Below are positions 1 to 8,864 of a stretch of DNA of 64,000 nucleotides, one piece after another. The translations under genes were made by a program, and so were the position numbers. Every line of letters begins with the position of its first letter. Positions within the stretch are counted from its first letter, which is position 1. The notes under the pieces were generated by a model that worked only from the letters and a program-made list of their open reading frames with translations, searched no databases and was not told the DNA's origin. The stretch covers positions 62,001 to 126,000 of the forward strand of contig NZ_WHSB02000013.1 in the NCBI RefSeq assembly GCF_010994755.1. Reading direction: 5' to 3'. Origin of the DNA: Shinella lacus. GTDB lineage: Bacteria; Pseudomonadota; Alphaproteobacteria; Rhizobiales; Rhizobiaceae.

Positions 1-1
1 C

Positions 2-388
2 GATCTCAAGCTGACCGGCACGCATCTGGGCTGTGAGCATGGTGCCTGCGGTGCATGCACGGTTCGTGTCGAAGGTGAGGCGGTCCGCTCCTGCCTGATG
101 CTGGCTGTGCAGACCAACGGCAAGTCGGTCGCGACCGTCGAGGGCCTCGCCAAGGACGGTAAGCTGACGCCGATGCAGAACCAATTCTGGGAAAAACATG
201 GGCTGCAATGCGGCTTCTGTACCCCCGGCATCCTGATGACCATGACGGAGTTTCTCGAAGAGAACCCCGATCCGACGGAATCCGAGGTTCGCGATGCGCT
301 CTCGGGCAACATCTGCCGATGCACCGGCTATCAGGCGATCGTTGACGCGGTACTCGCGACGGCGGCTCAGGCGCGGGGAGAACAGTGA
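2..388 (+). CDS. Molybdenum hydroxylase 2Fe-2S subunit (CoxS-like), 5' partial
   Basis: Small iron-sulfur subunit of a xanthine dehydrogenase/CO dehydrogenase-family hydroxylase; it passes electrons from the molybdenum site to FAD. The frame is open from base 2, so the N-terminus lies outside the window. The plant-type cluster motif CEHGACGAC is at the very start. The second-cluster cysteines follow in LQCGFCTPG and NICRCTGY. The stop overlaps the start of the large subunit (TGATG), so the two are translationally coupled. Genes of this family often run medium-small-large, so an FAD (CoxM-like) subunit may lie just upstream; none is visible in the window. The substrate cannot be read from this subunit. 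Confidence 0.95.
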   Translation, partial: DLKLTGTHLGCEHGACGACTVRVEGEAVRSCLMLAVQTNGKSVATVEGLAKDGKLTPMQNQFWEKHGLQCGFCTPGILMTMTEFLEENPDPTESEVRDALSGNICRCTGYQAIVDAVLATAAQARGEQ

Positions 389-2730
389 TGCAGATGCGCT
401 CATTCGGACAGAGCATCAAGCGTAAGGAAGACCCGGCGTTTCTGACCGGCAAGGGGCGGTATGTCGATGACATCGAGTTGCCCAACATGGCGCATGCGGC
501 TTTCGTGCGAAGCCCCCTCGCGCACGCGAAAATCAAGTCGATCGACGCGAGTGCTGCACGTGCAATGGACGGCGTCATTGCTGTCATCACGTACCACGAA
601 CTGCCCGAAACATTGCGGCAGCGCCGCCTGCCGCTGGTCGTGCCGGTAGAATCACTCACCAATCCGCGGCTTCCGTACACTTTGGCACGTGATGAAGTCT
701 GTTATGTCGGCGAGGCCATTGCCATTGTCGTTGCGGAAAACCGCTACATCGCGGAGGACGCGGTTGCGCAGGTGATGGTCGACCTCGAACCTCTCGGCGT
801 GGTCGCCGACTGCCGGGCTGGGCTTCTGGAAGGAGCGCCCCGATCGCATCTTGGTGCAGACTCCAATATTGCGGCGACGATGCCGTCGGTGACGGGGGAC
901 ATAGACGCTGCCTTCTCCAACGCTCGCCATGTGTTCAAGGAGTCGATCTTCCAGCACCGCGGTGGCGCCTTCTTCATGGAATGCCGCGGTGCAATCGCCC
1001 ACTACGATCAGTTCAGCGAAAACCTGCTCGTCTATGTTTCATCGCAGGGCGTGCATCGCATCAAGCGGTCCTTCCACGAACTTTTCGATATTCAGGATTC
1101 CAAGCTGCGCATCGTAACGCCGGATGTCGGCGGCGGCTTCGGCCCGAAGGGTTCGTACTACGTGGAATATGGTGCCGTCGCTGCGGCCTCGATGGCAACC
1201 GGACGTCCGGTCAAATGGATCGAGGATCGCCGCGAGAATTTCGTCGCTACCCACCAGGAGCGTGACCAGTACTGGGACGTGGAGATCGCCGTCGACGAGA
1301 ACGCCAAGATTCTCGGTGTCCGTGGCACGCTCACCCATGACAACGGCGCCTACACGCCGTGGGGAATCGTGCTGCCGTGGATTTCGGTCGCAACCGTGCC
1401 CGGTCCCTACGTAATTCCCGCTTATGACATGACCCTCATTTCGGTGATCACCAACAAGGTGCCGACCACGCCGGTGCGGGGCGCGGGCCGGCCACAGGCT
1501 GTTTTCGTCATGGAGCGGCTTCTGGAGCGTGTCGCCAAGGAGCTTGGCCTCGATCCGGCCGAAGTGCGCCGACGCAACTTCATCAAACCGGAACAGATGC
1601 CCTACGATGTCGGGGTCATTTTTCGCGATGGTCGTCCAGTCGTCTATGATAGCGGGGACTATCCGAAATGCCAGGAGGTGGCGCTTGAGGCCATCAACTA
1701 CGAAGCCTTCGCGGAACGGCAGAAAGCGGCGCTCTCGGAAGGTCGGTATATCGGCATCGGTATCGGCAATGCCGTCGAGGCGACAGGCCTTGGACCCTAT
1801 GAGGGTGTAACAGTGCGCATTGGCACCAATGGCAATATCACTGCCTATACCGGTGCCACACCGCAAGGTCAGGCGCACAAGACGACGCTGGCACAGATTG
1901 TCGCCGACCATTTCGGCGTCTCGATCGATGCAGTGACGGTTGAGACGGGTGATACGTCGAACATCTCGTTTGGCATCGGCACTTTCGCGTCGCGCACGGC
2001 CGTCAATGCAGGTTCTTCAGCGCACCTCGCCGGTCAGGCGGTGGCAACCAAGGTGCGCGAGATCGCCGCGCAACTGCTTGAGGTCGAGCCCGACGATATC
2101 GAGCTGACCGACGGCGTGGCCCGGGTGAAGGGGCCGTCCAACCGGTTCAAGACGCTACGCGAACTTGCCGTCTATTCGCTGGGCAAACCCGGCTTCTCGC
2201 TCGCGCCCGGCATGACCCCGGGGCTGGAGAACACCGCCTATTTCACGCCCACGCAGTCCTCTTATGCCAACGGGACCAGCGTTGCGGAAGTCGAGGTGGA
2301 TGTCGAGACGGGCCGTGTTCACATCAACCGGCTCGTGATGTCCCACGACTGTGGCCGGGTGATCAATCCCATGGTGGTCGATGGGCAGGTCGTTGGTGGG
2401 GTTGCACACGGTGTTGGCAATGCGCTTTTCGAGCGCATGGTCCATGACGACCAAGCGCAGCCGCTGTCCACCAATTTCGGTGAGTACATGCTGCCGCTCG
2501 CGGCCGATGTTCCACGCGTCGAAATCCATCATCAGGAGACTGCGAGCCCCAACAATCCGCTTGGGGTCAAGGGGGCGGGCGAGGGGGGAACCATCCCTAC
2601 CATCGTAGCGATCGTCAACGCTGTAGCCAATGCACTGGCGCCCCTTGGCGTCCACATCGCCGAGGCGCCACTGTCGCCGCAACGCATCATCCAGTTGATC
2701 GACGAAGCAAAGGCAAGGAGCGTTGCATGA
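388..2730 (+). CDS. Molybdopterin-binding large subunit of xanthine dehydrogenase/CoxL family
   Basis: Catalytic molybdenum subunit of about 780 residues, a usual length for the family. An N-terminal a/b hammerhead region is followed by the Mo-cofactor domains. GGGFGPKG is near residue 248, the VRGAGR active-site segment near 363, and KGAGEGG with the family's catalytic Glu near 730. The segment reads VRGAGR rather than the AYRCSFR loop of true CO dehydrogenase, so this is a form II type hydroxylase of unknown substrate and not a proven CO oxidiser. ATG at 388 is preferred over GTG at 385; GGGGAG lies upstream. Its 3' end overlaps the IclR gene by 4 bases. The XdhC gene in the same cluster supports a functional, sulfurated Mo-enzyme. 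Confidence 0.95.
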   Translation: MQMRSFGQSIKRKEDPAFLTGKGRYVDDIELPNMAHAAFVRSPLAHAKIKSIDASAARAMDGVIAVITYHELPETLRQRRLPLVVPVESLTNPRLPYTLARDEVCYVGEAIAIVVAENRYIAEDAVAQVMVDLEPLGVVADCRAGLLEGAPRSHLGADSNIAATMPSVTGDIDAAFSNARHVFKESIFQHRGGAFFMECRGAIAHYDQFSENLLVYVSSQGVHRIKRSFHELFDIQDSKLRIVTPDVGGGFGPKGSYYVEYGAVAAASMATGRPVKWIEDRRENFVATHQERDQYWDVEIAVDENAKILGVRGTLTHDNGAYTPWGIVLPWISVATVPGPYVIPAYDMTLISVITNKVPTTPVRGAGRPQAVFVMERLLERVAKELGLDPAEVRRRNFIKPEQMPYDVGVIFRDGRPVVYDSGDYPKCQEVALEAINYEAFAERQKAALSEGRYIGIGIGNAVEATGLGPYEGVTVRIGTNGNITAYTGATPQGQAHKTTLAQIVADHFGVSIDAVTVETGDTSNISFGIGTFASRTAVNAGSSAHLAGQAVATKVREIAAQLLEVEPDDIELTDGVARVKGPSNRFKTLRELAVYSLGKPGFSLAPGMTPGLENTAYFTPTQSSYANGTSVAEVEVDVETGRVHINRLVMSHDCGRVINPMVVDGQVVGGVAHGVGNALFERMVHDDQAQPLSTNFGEYMLPLAADVPRVEIHHQETASPNNPLGVKGAGEGGTIPTIVAIVNAVANALAPLGVHIAEAPLSPQRIIQLIDEAKARSVA

Positions 2731-3533
2731 TGGCAGACGGAGGCGTTCCCATGAATTCGGCGAGCTATGCAGAGCGATTGGTCGCCGTCCTCAAGATCTT
2801 CGCCGAGGGGCCGGGCGTGCTCTCGATCAGCGAGATCAGCGAAGCCCTCAATCTCGCGCCGAGTTCGACGCACAGGCTCCTCGGGCCGCTGGTCGAACAG
2901 GGCTTGATCGATCGTGCCTCCAAGCGGCGCTATCGCGTGGGAACAGAACTCTTTCGTATCGCGGCCCTCGTTGAGACACGTTACAGCCTTCTGAATGTCG
3001 CCAAGCCGGTCGTGGCCAAAACGGCCGAGGAGAGCAAGGAGACCTGCCTTCTGGCGATCGTCACGCCGTCGCGCAGCCGTATCGTGCTGGCCCACAAAGT
3101 GGATTCCGCTTATCCGCTTCGCTTCAAGTTCGATCTGCTGATGAACATTTCGCCAATCTGGGGATCCCTCGGCCGCGCGGTGATGGCGTGGCTGGAGCCG
3201 GGCGAACTGCGTCGTGTTCTGTCCGAGGGAGGACCGTCCCCGCTGACCGGTGCGCCAATACCAAGTCACGACGCGCTTTCGGCTGAACTCGCCATGGTGC
3301 GGCGGCACGGCTATGCGCGCAGCGTCGGGCAGCGAGCCGCGCCCGACGCCATCGGAATTTCGACTCCGGTCTTCGATGCAACGGGAGTCGTCTGTGGCGC
3401 CCTCGGGATAGTCACCCCGGAGCATCGTATGACGCCCGAACTGGAGCGGCAGGTCATAAAACTTGTCCGCTCGAACGCTGCCAAACTCTCACACATGATG
3501 GGCCATTCCGGTCGCATGCTTGATGTGAGTTGA
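2727..3533 (+). CDS. IclR-family transcriptional regulator
   Basis: A 268-residue regulator with an N-terminal winged helix (residues about 10-70; ISEISEALNLAPSSTHRLL is the recognition region) and a C-terminal IclR effector-binding domain ending around the VIKLVRSNAAKLS helix. It starts inside the stop of the Mo-hydroxylase gene (ATGA), with AAGGAG upstream, so it is co-transcribed with the enzyme it probably controls. IclR proteins commonly regulate aromatic and organic acid catabolism. Repeats resembling the E. coli IclR half-site (GGAAAT/ATTTCC) near 11.7 and 13.0 kb are candidate targets; that link is inference. Confidence 0.93.
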   Translation: MMADGGVPMNSASYAERLVAVLKIFAEGPGVLSISEISEALNLAPSSTHRLLGPLVEQGLIDRASKRRYRVGTELFRIAALVETRYSLLNVAKPVVAKTAEESKETCLLAIVTPSRSRIVLAHKVDSAYPLRFKFDLLMNISPIWGSLGRAVMAWLEPGELRRVLSEGGPSPLTGAPIPSHDALSAELAMVRRHGYARSVGQRAAPDAIGISTPVFDATGVVCGALGIVTPEHRMTPELERQVIKLVRSNAAKLSHMMGHSGRMLDVS

Positions 3534-3557
3534 TCCATTTCATCTTTGGGAGGAAAC

Positions 3558-4595
3558 ATGATGAAGTATTCGAAGACAAGACGCATGCTTTTGGCGGGCG
3601 CGATCGCTTTCCTGGCGACGGCGCCGCGCCAGGCCCTCGCCCAGACCGTCGAGGAATTCTACAAAGGCAAGACAATCGATATGGTCATCGGCTACGCGCC
3701 GGGCGGCAGCAATGATGCCTATGCACGCGCCGTGGCCAATCACATTGGTAAGCACATTCCCGGCAATCCCCAGGTCATTCCGCTGAACATGCCCGGCGGC
3801 GGCAGTCTGCTTGCTGCAAATCACCTTGCCAACATTGCGCCCAAGGATGGCTCGGTTCTCGGTGTCGTCGCATCGACGATCCCGCTCGACGAGCAGCTGG
3901 GTTCAGAGAATATCCAGTTCAAGTCCGCCGATTTCAACTGGATCGGTCGTGTCGCCTCGAACACCAATGTGACGTTCGTCAACGCATCGACCAATGTGAA
4001 GACGGTCCAGGATGCCATGAACACGGAAACCATTCTGGCGGCGACGGGTGCAAGTTCGACCGTGGCGATCTATCCCTCGGTGATGAACACCATGGCCGGA
4101 ACGAAGTTCAAGCTCGTCATGGGCTATGAGGGGTCCGCCGAGGCCATGCTGGCCATGGAGCGTGGCGAGGTCGATGGACATTCGACGAGCCTTGCTGCCG
4201 TCATGACGTCCCACCCCGAATGGATGACAAGCGGCAAAGTCAACTTCCTCGTTCAGTACGGGCTGACCCGCCACGCGGAACTACCAAATGTGCCGACGGC
4301 GATCGAGTTGATCAAGGATCCGGCCGAACTCGCGGCAACCCGTTTGATCCTCGGCGGCGTAGAGGTTGGCAAGCCCGTGCTTACCACGCCCGGTGTGCCT
4401 GCAGATCGCGTGGAGGCGCTGCGCCGGGCTTTCGATGCCATGCTAAAGGACCCGGACTTCGTCAACGAACTCACGCAACAGCGGCTCGAGATTTCGCCGA
4501 TGTCGGGCGAGGAGCTCCAGAAAGTGGTTAGCGAAGCGGCCTCGGCCACGCCCGAACTGATCGCACGGGTCAAGGCCGTTTGGCCGAACCAGTAA
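3558..4595 (+). CDS. Tripartite tricarboxylate transporter-type (TctC/Bug) periplasmic binding protein
   Basis: Periplasmic solute receptor of about 345 residues. The signal peptide spans residues 1 to about 30 (MLLAGAIAFLATAPRQALAQ). The mature start is typical of the Bug family: GKTIDMVIGYAPGGSND, then NMPGGGS and PKDGSVLG. The ATG at 3558 follows GGGAGGA closely; a second ATG follows at 3561. No tctA or tctB membrane partner lies in this island, so the receptor is an orphan here. It is clearly paralogous to the receptor at 10566-11588: both share NHxGxHIPG, GTKFKLxMGYEGSA and MLAMERGE. Position next to the Mo-hydroxylase suggests it captures the pathway's carboxylate substrate. Confidence 0.92.
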   Translation: MMKYSKTRRMLLAGAIAFLATAPRQALAQTVEEFYKGKTIDMVIGYAPGGSNDAYARAVANHIGKHIPGNPQVIPLNMPGGGSLLAANHLANIAPKDGSVLGVVASTIPLDEQLGSENIQFKSADFNWIGRVASNTNVTFVNASTNVKTVQDAMNTETILAATGASSTVAIYPSVMNTMAGTKFKLVMGYEGSAEAMLAMERGEVDGHSTSLAAVMTSHPEWMTSGKVNFLVQYGLTRHAELPNVPTAIELIKDPAELAATRLILGGVEVGKPVLTTPGVPADRVEALRRAFDAMLKDPDFVNELTQQRLEISPMSGEELQKVVSEAASATPELIARVKAVWPNQ

Positions 4596-4603
4596 GCAGA
4601 GCT

Positions 4604-4629
4604 GACGTGCCGGCTTCTGCCGGCGCGTC
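4604..4629 (+). terminator. Intercistronic stem-loop after the binding-protein gene
   Basis: Arms GACG-t-GCCGGC and GCCGGC-g-CGTC flank a TTCT loop, giving 10 pairs around one mismatch. It lies 8 bases after the stop at 4595 and is not followed by a T-run. It is better read as a stabilising or partly terminating hairpin that lets the receptor be made in excess over the downstream enzymes. Confidence 0.6.
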
Positions 4630-4649
4630 TCTCCATAGGGGAAAGAACC

Positions 4650-5372
4650 ATGTTCGAGTTCGCTGTAGAATTTTCGCGAGAGGGCACCGTCGCGACGGTC
4701 GATCTCAACCGCCCGGACGAGGGTAATAAACTGACCCGTGACATGATGCGCCTGCTGACGCAGAAACTGCACGAGCTTGCGGGTCGGGAGCAGCTGAATA
4801 CCGTTATCCTGGCCGCGCACGGGCCGGCCTTTTGCCTCGGACGCGACGGCCGCGGTGAAACGCCGGGCGCACTCTCGGCCTACGATATGCGCGAACAGTC
4901 GATGGGGGCTGTACTCGATCTCTATGCTGCGATCCGGCGAGTTCCCGTCCCCGTCATTGCGAAGGTACATGGCGACGCGCTGGGGTTCGGTGCTGCGCTT
5001 GCTGGGGCCTGCGACATCACGCTTGCCGCAAGCGAAGCGAAATTCGCCTTCAGCGAGATTCACCACGGCATTCCCCCAACCATGGCCATGACCGCCGTCA
5101 TGCGGCATCTGTCGCCCAAAGCCCTGGCATGGCTCATCTATTCAGGCGAGACGATCTCCGCGACGCGTGCGGTCGATATCGGGCTTGCCAGCGCGATCCT
5201 GCCCCAGGACACCTTCGAAGAGAAAGCACAAACCTTCGTGGACGAACTGGCATCGCGCCCGCGTCGTAATCTCGCGACGATCAAGAAATATCAGAGTCTT
5301 TCCGCCAGCATGGCACCGGAGGCCGCTTCGGACTATGCCGGCGCGCTGCTGGCGCTTGTTAGGGCGAGCTGA
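4650..5372 (+). CDS. Enoyl-CoA hydratase/isomerase (crotonase) family protein
   Basis: Crotonase-fold protein of 240 residues, slightly shorter than the usual 255-265. Oxyanion-hole segments are recognisable: AAHGPAFCLGRDG near residues 52-64 and VHGDALGFGAALA near 107-119. FSEIHHGIPP near 133-142 sits where crotonases carry catalytic acids. The ATG is preceded by AGGGGAAAG. It may hydrate or cleave a CoA ester late in the pathway, but no CoA ligase is visible, so the substrate is open. It is followed after 5 bases by the alpha/beta hydrolase gene, indicating one transcript. Confidence 0.88.
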   Translation: MFEFAVEFSREGTVATVDLNRPDEGNKLTRDMMRLLTQKLHELAGREQLNTVILAAHGPAFCLGRDGRGETPGALSAYDMREQSMGAVLDLYAAIRRVPVPVIAKVHGDALGFGAALAGACDITLAASEAKFAFSEIHHGIPPTMAMTAVMRHLSPKALAWLIYSGETISATRAVDIGLASAILPQDTFEEKAQTFVDELASRPRRNLATIKKYQSLSASMAPEAASDYAGALLALVRAS

Positions 5373-5377
5373 GAACG

Positions 5378-6157
5378 ATGGTGCAGATCGTCACGCGCTC
5401 CGGATTGAGGCTGCATTACCAGACTCGCGGTGTTGGACCCGTCATCGTACTGCTGCACCCGGTCGGATTGCGCGCTGCCTTCTGGGATCCGGTAATCGAT
5501 GCGCTGTCGGACCGTTTTCGGCTGATCAGTCCCGACCTGCGCGGCCACGGCCAGAGCGATGTGCCAGCGACGGATTTCAGCCTTGAGGATATGGCGCGGG
5601 ACGTGATCGACCTCATCGAGACGGTCGGCACACCACCGGCAATTATTTGCGGATGTTCGCTTGGCGGCATGCTGGCCCAAGCGGTAACGATCGCGGCCCC
5701 GCAGATCGTACGAGGCATGGTGGTCATCAGCGCCGGACATAGCCGTGACGATGCCGGTCGGAAAGCGGTTCTCGCCCGGGCGAATGCAGCCATGGCTGGC
5801 ATGCCGGCTATCGTCGAGACGACGCTGGAACGCTGGTTCTCGGAAGATGCCAACCCGGCGACAGTGGCGACGGTTCGTGCTTGGCTTCTCGAAGATGACC
5901 CGGTTCTTCATTCGCGGTGCTGGCGGGCCATGGCCGGCCTCGATCATGCCGGCAGCCTCGGAACGATCCGGGTGCCCGCCCTGGCGATCGCGGCGACCGA
6001 TGACAAAAGTGTCTCGCCGTCCGTTATGCAGGATCTGGCAGCACGTATACCGGGCGCCGACTACAAGGAAATTGGCGGAGCGGGACACCTGTCCCCACTC
6101 GAACGGCCAAAAGACATTGCCGCGATCCTTGGCACTTTTGCCGAGGCGGTCGCATGA
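5378..6157 (+). CDS. Alpha/beta-fold hydrolase (enol-lactonase/deformylase-like)
   Basis: A 259-residue hydrolase. The HPVGLRAAFWDPV oxyanion region is near residue 27. The nucleophile elbow GCSLGG is near 90. A late acid and the catalytic His (GAGHLSPLERP) are near 235. The overall pattern resembles 3-oxoadipate enol-lactonases. NicD, the N-formylmaleamate deformylase of nicotinate breakdown, shares this fold, which matters because a NicX-like enzyme lies in the same island. It starts 5 bases after the crotonase gene and its stop overlaps a possible ATG of the UbiD gene. The substrate is not determined by sequence. Confidence 0.9.
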   Translation: MVQIVTRSGLRLHYQTRGVGPVIVLLHPVGLRAAFWDPVIDALSDRFRLISPDLRGHGQSDVPATDFSLEDMARDVIDLIETVGTPPAIICGCSLGGMLAQAVTIAAPQIVRGMVVISAGHSRDDAGRKAVLARANAAMAGMPAIVETTLERWFSEDANPATVATVRAWLLEDDPVLHSRCWRAMAGLDHAGSLGTIRVPALAIAATDDKSVSPSVMQDLAARIPGADYKEIGGAGHLSPLERPKDIAAILGTFAEAVA

Positions 6158-6186
6158 TTGAAACGAACACGTCCGCTGGAGGAACC

Positions 6187-7809
6187 ATGACCGTCCCTAG
6201 AACCCCGCCGCTCAATCTCAATGACCATCTTGACGCGCTCGATGCCGCGGGTCTGCTGGTGCGGGTCGACCGCCCCATCAACAAGGATACTGAACTTCAC
6301 CCGCTGGTGCGCTGGCAGTTCTTGGGTGGACTGGAGGAGAATGACCGCAAGGCATTCCTGTTCACCAACGTGGTGGATTCCAAAGGGCGCAAATACGACA
6401 TGCCGGTACTTCTTGGCGCATTGGCAGCCTCCCCGCGCATCTATGCCATGGGCATGGGCCGTCCGGTCGAGGAGATCGGTGACGCCTGGAACCACGCGAT
6501 TGCCAATCCGATTCCACCAAACCGGGTCACGGAGGCCCCGTGCCAGGCGGTCGTCATCCAAGGCGAGGCGTTGACGCGGCCAGATGGTGGCGTTGCGGCA
6601 TTGCCCGTGCCCGTTTCGACGCCGGGCTTCGATTCCGCACCCTATCTCACGGCGACCATGTGCATCACGCGCGATCCGGAAACCGGCGTCCAGAATGCTG
6701 GCATGTATCGCGCTGCTCTGAAAGCCCCGGACCGCATGGTCATTCGCATGGCGGCAAAGCCCGGCGGCGCCGGCGGATGGCTGCACTGGCTCAAGTATCG
6801 CGAGCGCGCAGAGAAGATGCCGATCGCCATCGCGCTCGGGGCAGCGCCCGTGGTCGTGTTCACCTCACCGCAAAAACTGCCCGTCGATGTCGATGAATTT
6901 TCCGTCGCCGGGGGTCTAGCAGGACAGGCGATCGACACTGTGAAATGCGTGTCCAACGACCTTGAAGTTCCGGCAGATGCCGAGATCGTCATCGAGGGAT
7001 ACATCGATACGTCCGTGCTTGAGCCGGAAGCCCCGTTCGGCGAAAGCAACGGCTATGTCGCCCTCGAGGGCTACAACATGCCCATGATCGTGACGGCCAT
7101 CACGCACAAGCGGAAGGCGATCTTCAACGCCATCATCAGCCAGGTGACCCCATCGGAATCGAGCGTCATAAAGAAGGTCGCCTACGAACCGCTGTTCCTG
7201 CACCATCTGTCCAAGCAACTGTCGATCAAGGGTATCAAGAAGGTCGTGTTGCACGAGCGGTTGACCAATCTTCGCCCGGTCATCTTCCTTCAATATGCCT
7301 ATGGAACACCGCGCAGCGAGGTCTGGCGTGGGCTCTACGCCGCGTCTTCCTTCATGGGTAGCGTCGGCAAGATCGTCATCGCGATCAGTGAGGACATCGA
7401 CCCCAATTCAGTCGACGCTATCTTGTGGTCGATGGCCTACCGATCGACCCCCTCCGAGGACGTGCTGATCACGCCTAACAGAGGCGGTGTGCAGGGTGCG
7501 CAATATGGCCCCTCGAACACCGATTCCGGCCTGTTGATCGACGCGACGCAGAAGCGCCCGCTGCCGCCTCTCGCCTTGCCCAAGAAGGAATTCATGGAAA
7601 ACGCCAAGGCGATCTGGGAGGAATTGGGGCTGCCGGCCATCAAGGCGGAATCGCCCTGGCACGGCTACACGCTGGGCGACTGGACCGAGCGCTGGGAAAC
7701 CTTGGCGCAGCGCGCCACCGCAAGCGATTGGCAGCTCAACGGCGACGACACCTTGCCGCGGCAGCATTCGGGCAAGGGTCCCGAAGATTCTGCGCGCAAT
7801 CTCGAGTAA
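6187..7809 (+). CDS. UbiD-family (prenyl-FMN-dependent) decarboxylase
   Basis: Family of non-oxidative decarboxylases/carboxylases for aromatic, heteroaromatic and alpha,beta-unsaturated carboxylates that use prenylated FMN. This copy is about 540 residues. The conserved EAPFGESNGYV segment near residue 280 supplies the acidic residues of the family's catalytic network; PLVRWQF and SSFMGSVGKIVIA regions are also present. ATG at 6187 is preferred because CTGGAGGA sits directly before it; an ATG at 6154 overlapping the previous stop would add 11 residues. No UbiX flavin prenyltransferase gene is seen in the window, so the cofactor must be made elsewhere. Context predicts a ring-carboxylate substrate. 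Confidence 0.93.
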   Translation: MTVPRTPPLNLNDHLDALDAAGLLVRVDRPINKDTELHPLVRWQFLGGLEENDRKAFLFTNVVDSKGRKYDMPVLLGALAASPRIYAMGMGRPVEEIGDAWNHAIANPIPPNRVTEAPCQAVVIQGEALTRPDGGVAALPVPVSTPGFDSAPYLTATMCITRDPETGVQNAGMYRAALKAPDRMVIRMAAKPGGAGGWLHWLKYRERAEKMPIAIALGAAPVVVFTSPQKLPVDVDEFSVAGGLAGQAIDTVKCVSNDLEVPADAEIVIEGYIDTSVLEPEAPFGESNGYVALEGYNMPMIVTAITHKRKAIFNAIISQVTPSESSVIKKVAYEPLFLHHLSKQLSIKGIKKVVLHERLTNLRPVIFLQYAYGTPRSEVWRGLYAASSFMGSVGKIVIAISEDIDPNSVDAILWSMAYRSTPSEDVLITPNRGGVQGAQYGPSNTDSGLLIDATQKRPLPPLALPKKEFMENAKAIWEELGLPAIKAESPWHGYTLGDWTERWETLAQRATASDWQLNGDDTLPRQHSGKGPEDSARNLE

Positions 7810-7832
7810 TCCGCGCCCGCAGGAGAGGACCA

Positions 7833-8864
7833 ATGCAAATCTTCCCAAGGCGCGTGCTGATGATGGCGGCCCGCGTCGATTTCCCGCTCGGCGCACCTGA
7901 TAGCCAGCCCGACGACGCGCTCACCGCCTTCCGGCTGATCGAGACCGGTCAACAGGAAGGCCTCGGCTGCGCGCTGATCACTGTCGTGGAGGTGATCGGA
8001 GGGTCGGCGCGTGGCAAGGGTGCCCATATGTCGGTGCTCTCGGACGGTCGCTATTGTGGTTATGTGTCGGGTGGATGCGTCGAGGCGGCCATTGCCGCCG
8101 AAGCCATCCAGGCCATCGAGAAGGCGCGCGACCAGGTGTTGCGCATCGGCTCGGGCTCGCCGCTCATCGACGTGCGTCTGCCCTGCGGTGGCGGTATCGA
8201 CGTGCATATCCATGTGGCCCCCGATCCCGTGATTGTGCGCGCCGCCATTGAGGCGATGGAATTTCGTGAGCCGTTCCGTATTGGTTACTTGCCTAAGGAG
8301 GGCAGGCTGCGCTTCGACCAGTCGCTCGATGAGGCCGATGGGACGGGCTGGAAGCTCGACATTTTCGAGCGCGTCTACCGACCAAGGACGCGCCTCGTTC
8401 TGATCGGTCGTGGGCTTGAGGTGGAAACGACGGCACGCATAGCGACCGCTGCCGGTCTTGAGGTGGTCGCCTATTGTGCCGACGGCGAAACGGCGGACAG
8501 CGTCTACCGCAATGGCGCCAAGGCGCATTGGCTTTCGATGCCTTCCGATCGCCCCGATTTCGCTGTCGATCCCTATACCGCCGTCGTGTTCCTGTTTCAC
8601 GACCATGAATGGGAACTTGGCCTGCTCTGCCATCTCCTTCGGGAACACAAGCCGTTTTTTATCGGCGCGCTTGGCAGCCGGAGAACCCATCTGATGCGCG
8701 TTGATGCCCTAAGGCAGGCCGGCATCGCAGAGACCTTGATCGATACGATCCATGGTCCGGTTGGGTTGTTTGGTCCCACCAGAGATGCCGCATCGCTGGC
8801 GATCTCCATTCTGGGGCAAGTGACGCAGGCCCGCGAACAGGCCGATAAGCTCGCCGGCTCCTGA
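7833..8864 (+). CDS. xdhC: XdhC/CoxI-family molybdenum cofactor insertion protein
   Basis: XdhC proteins bind molybdenum cofactor and help insert its sulfurated form into xanthine dehydrogenase-type enzymes. This protein has the N-terminal XdhC domain (GKGAHM, then SGGCVEAAI near residue 75) and the C-terminal Rossmann domain (FIGALGSRRTH near 277). It has 343 residues from the ATG at 7833, which follows AGGAGAG by a short spacer. The gene lies six genes downstream of the Mo-hydroxylase in the same orientation, so it probably serves that enzyme. Its TGA overlaps the next start by one base. Confidence 0.93.
   Translation: MQIFPRRVLMMAARVDFPLGAPDSQPDDALTAFRLIETGQQEGLGCALITVVEVIGGSARGKGAHMSVLSDGRYCGYVSGGCVEAAIAAEAIQAIEKARDQVLRIGSGSPLIDVRLPCGGGIDVHIHVAPDPVIVRAAIEAMEFREPFRIGYLPKEGRLRFDQSLDEADGTGWKLDIFERVYRPRTRLVLIGRGLEVETTARIATAAGLEVVAYCADGETADSVYRNGAKAHWLSMPSDRPDFAVDPYTAVVFLFHDHEWELGLLCHLLREHKPFFIGALGSRRTHLMRVDALRQAGIAETLIDTIHGPVGLFGPTRDAASLAISILGQVTQAREQADKLAGS

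Noticed and set aside
385-2730. Calling the Mo-hydroxylase a true CO dehydrogenase
   Set aside because: The active-site loop is VRGAGR, not the AYRCSFR of genuine CoxL, and the surrounding genes point to ring hydroxylation.
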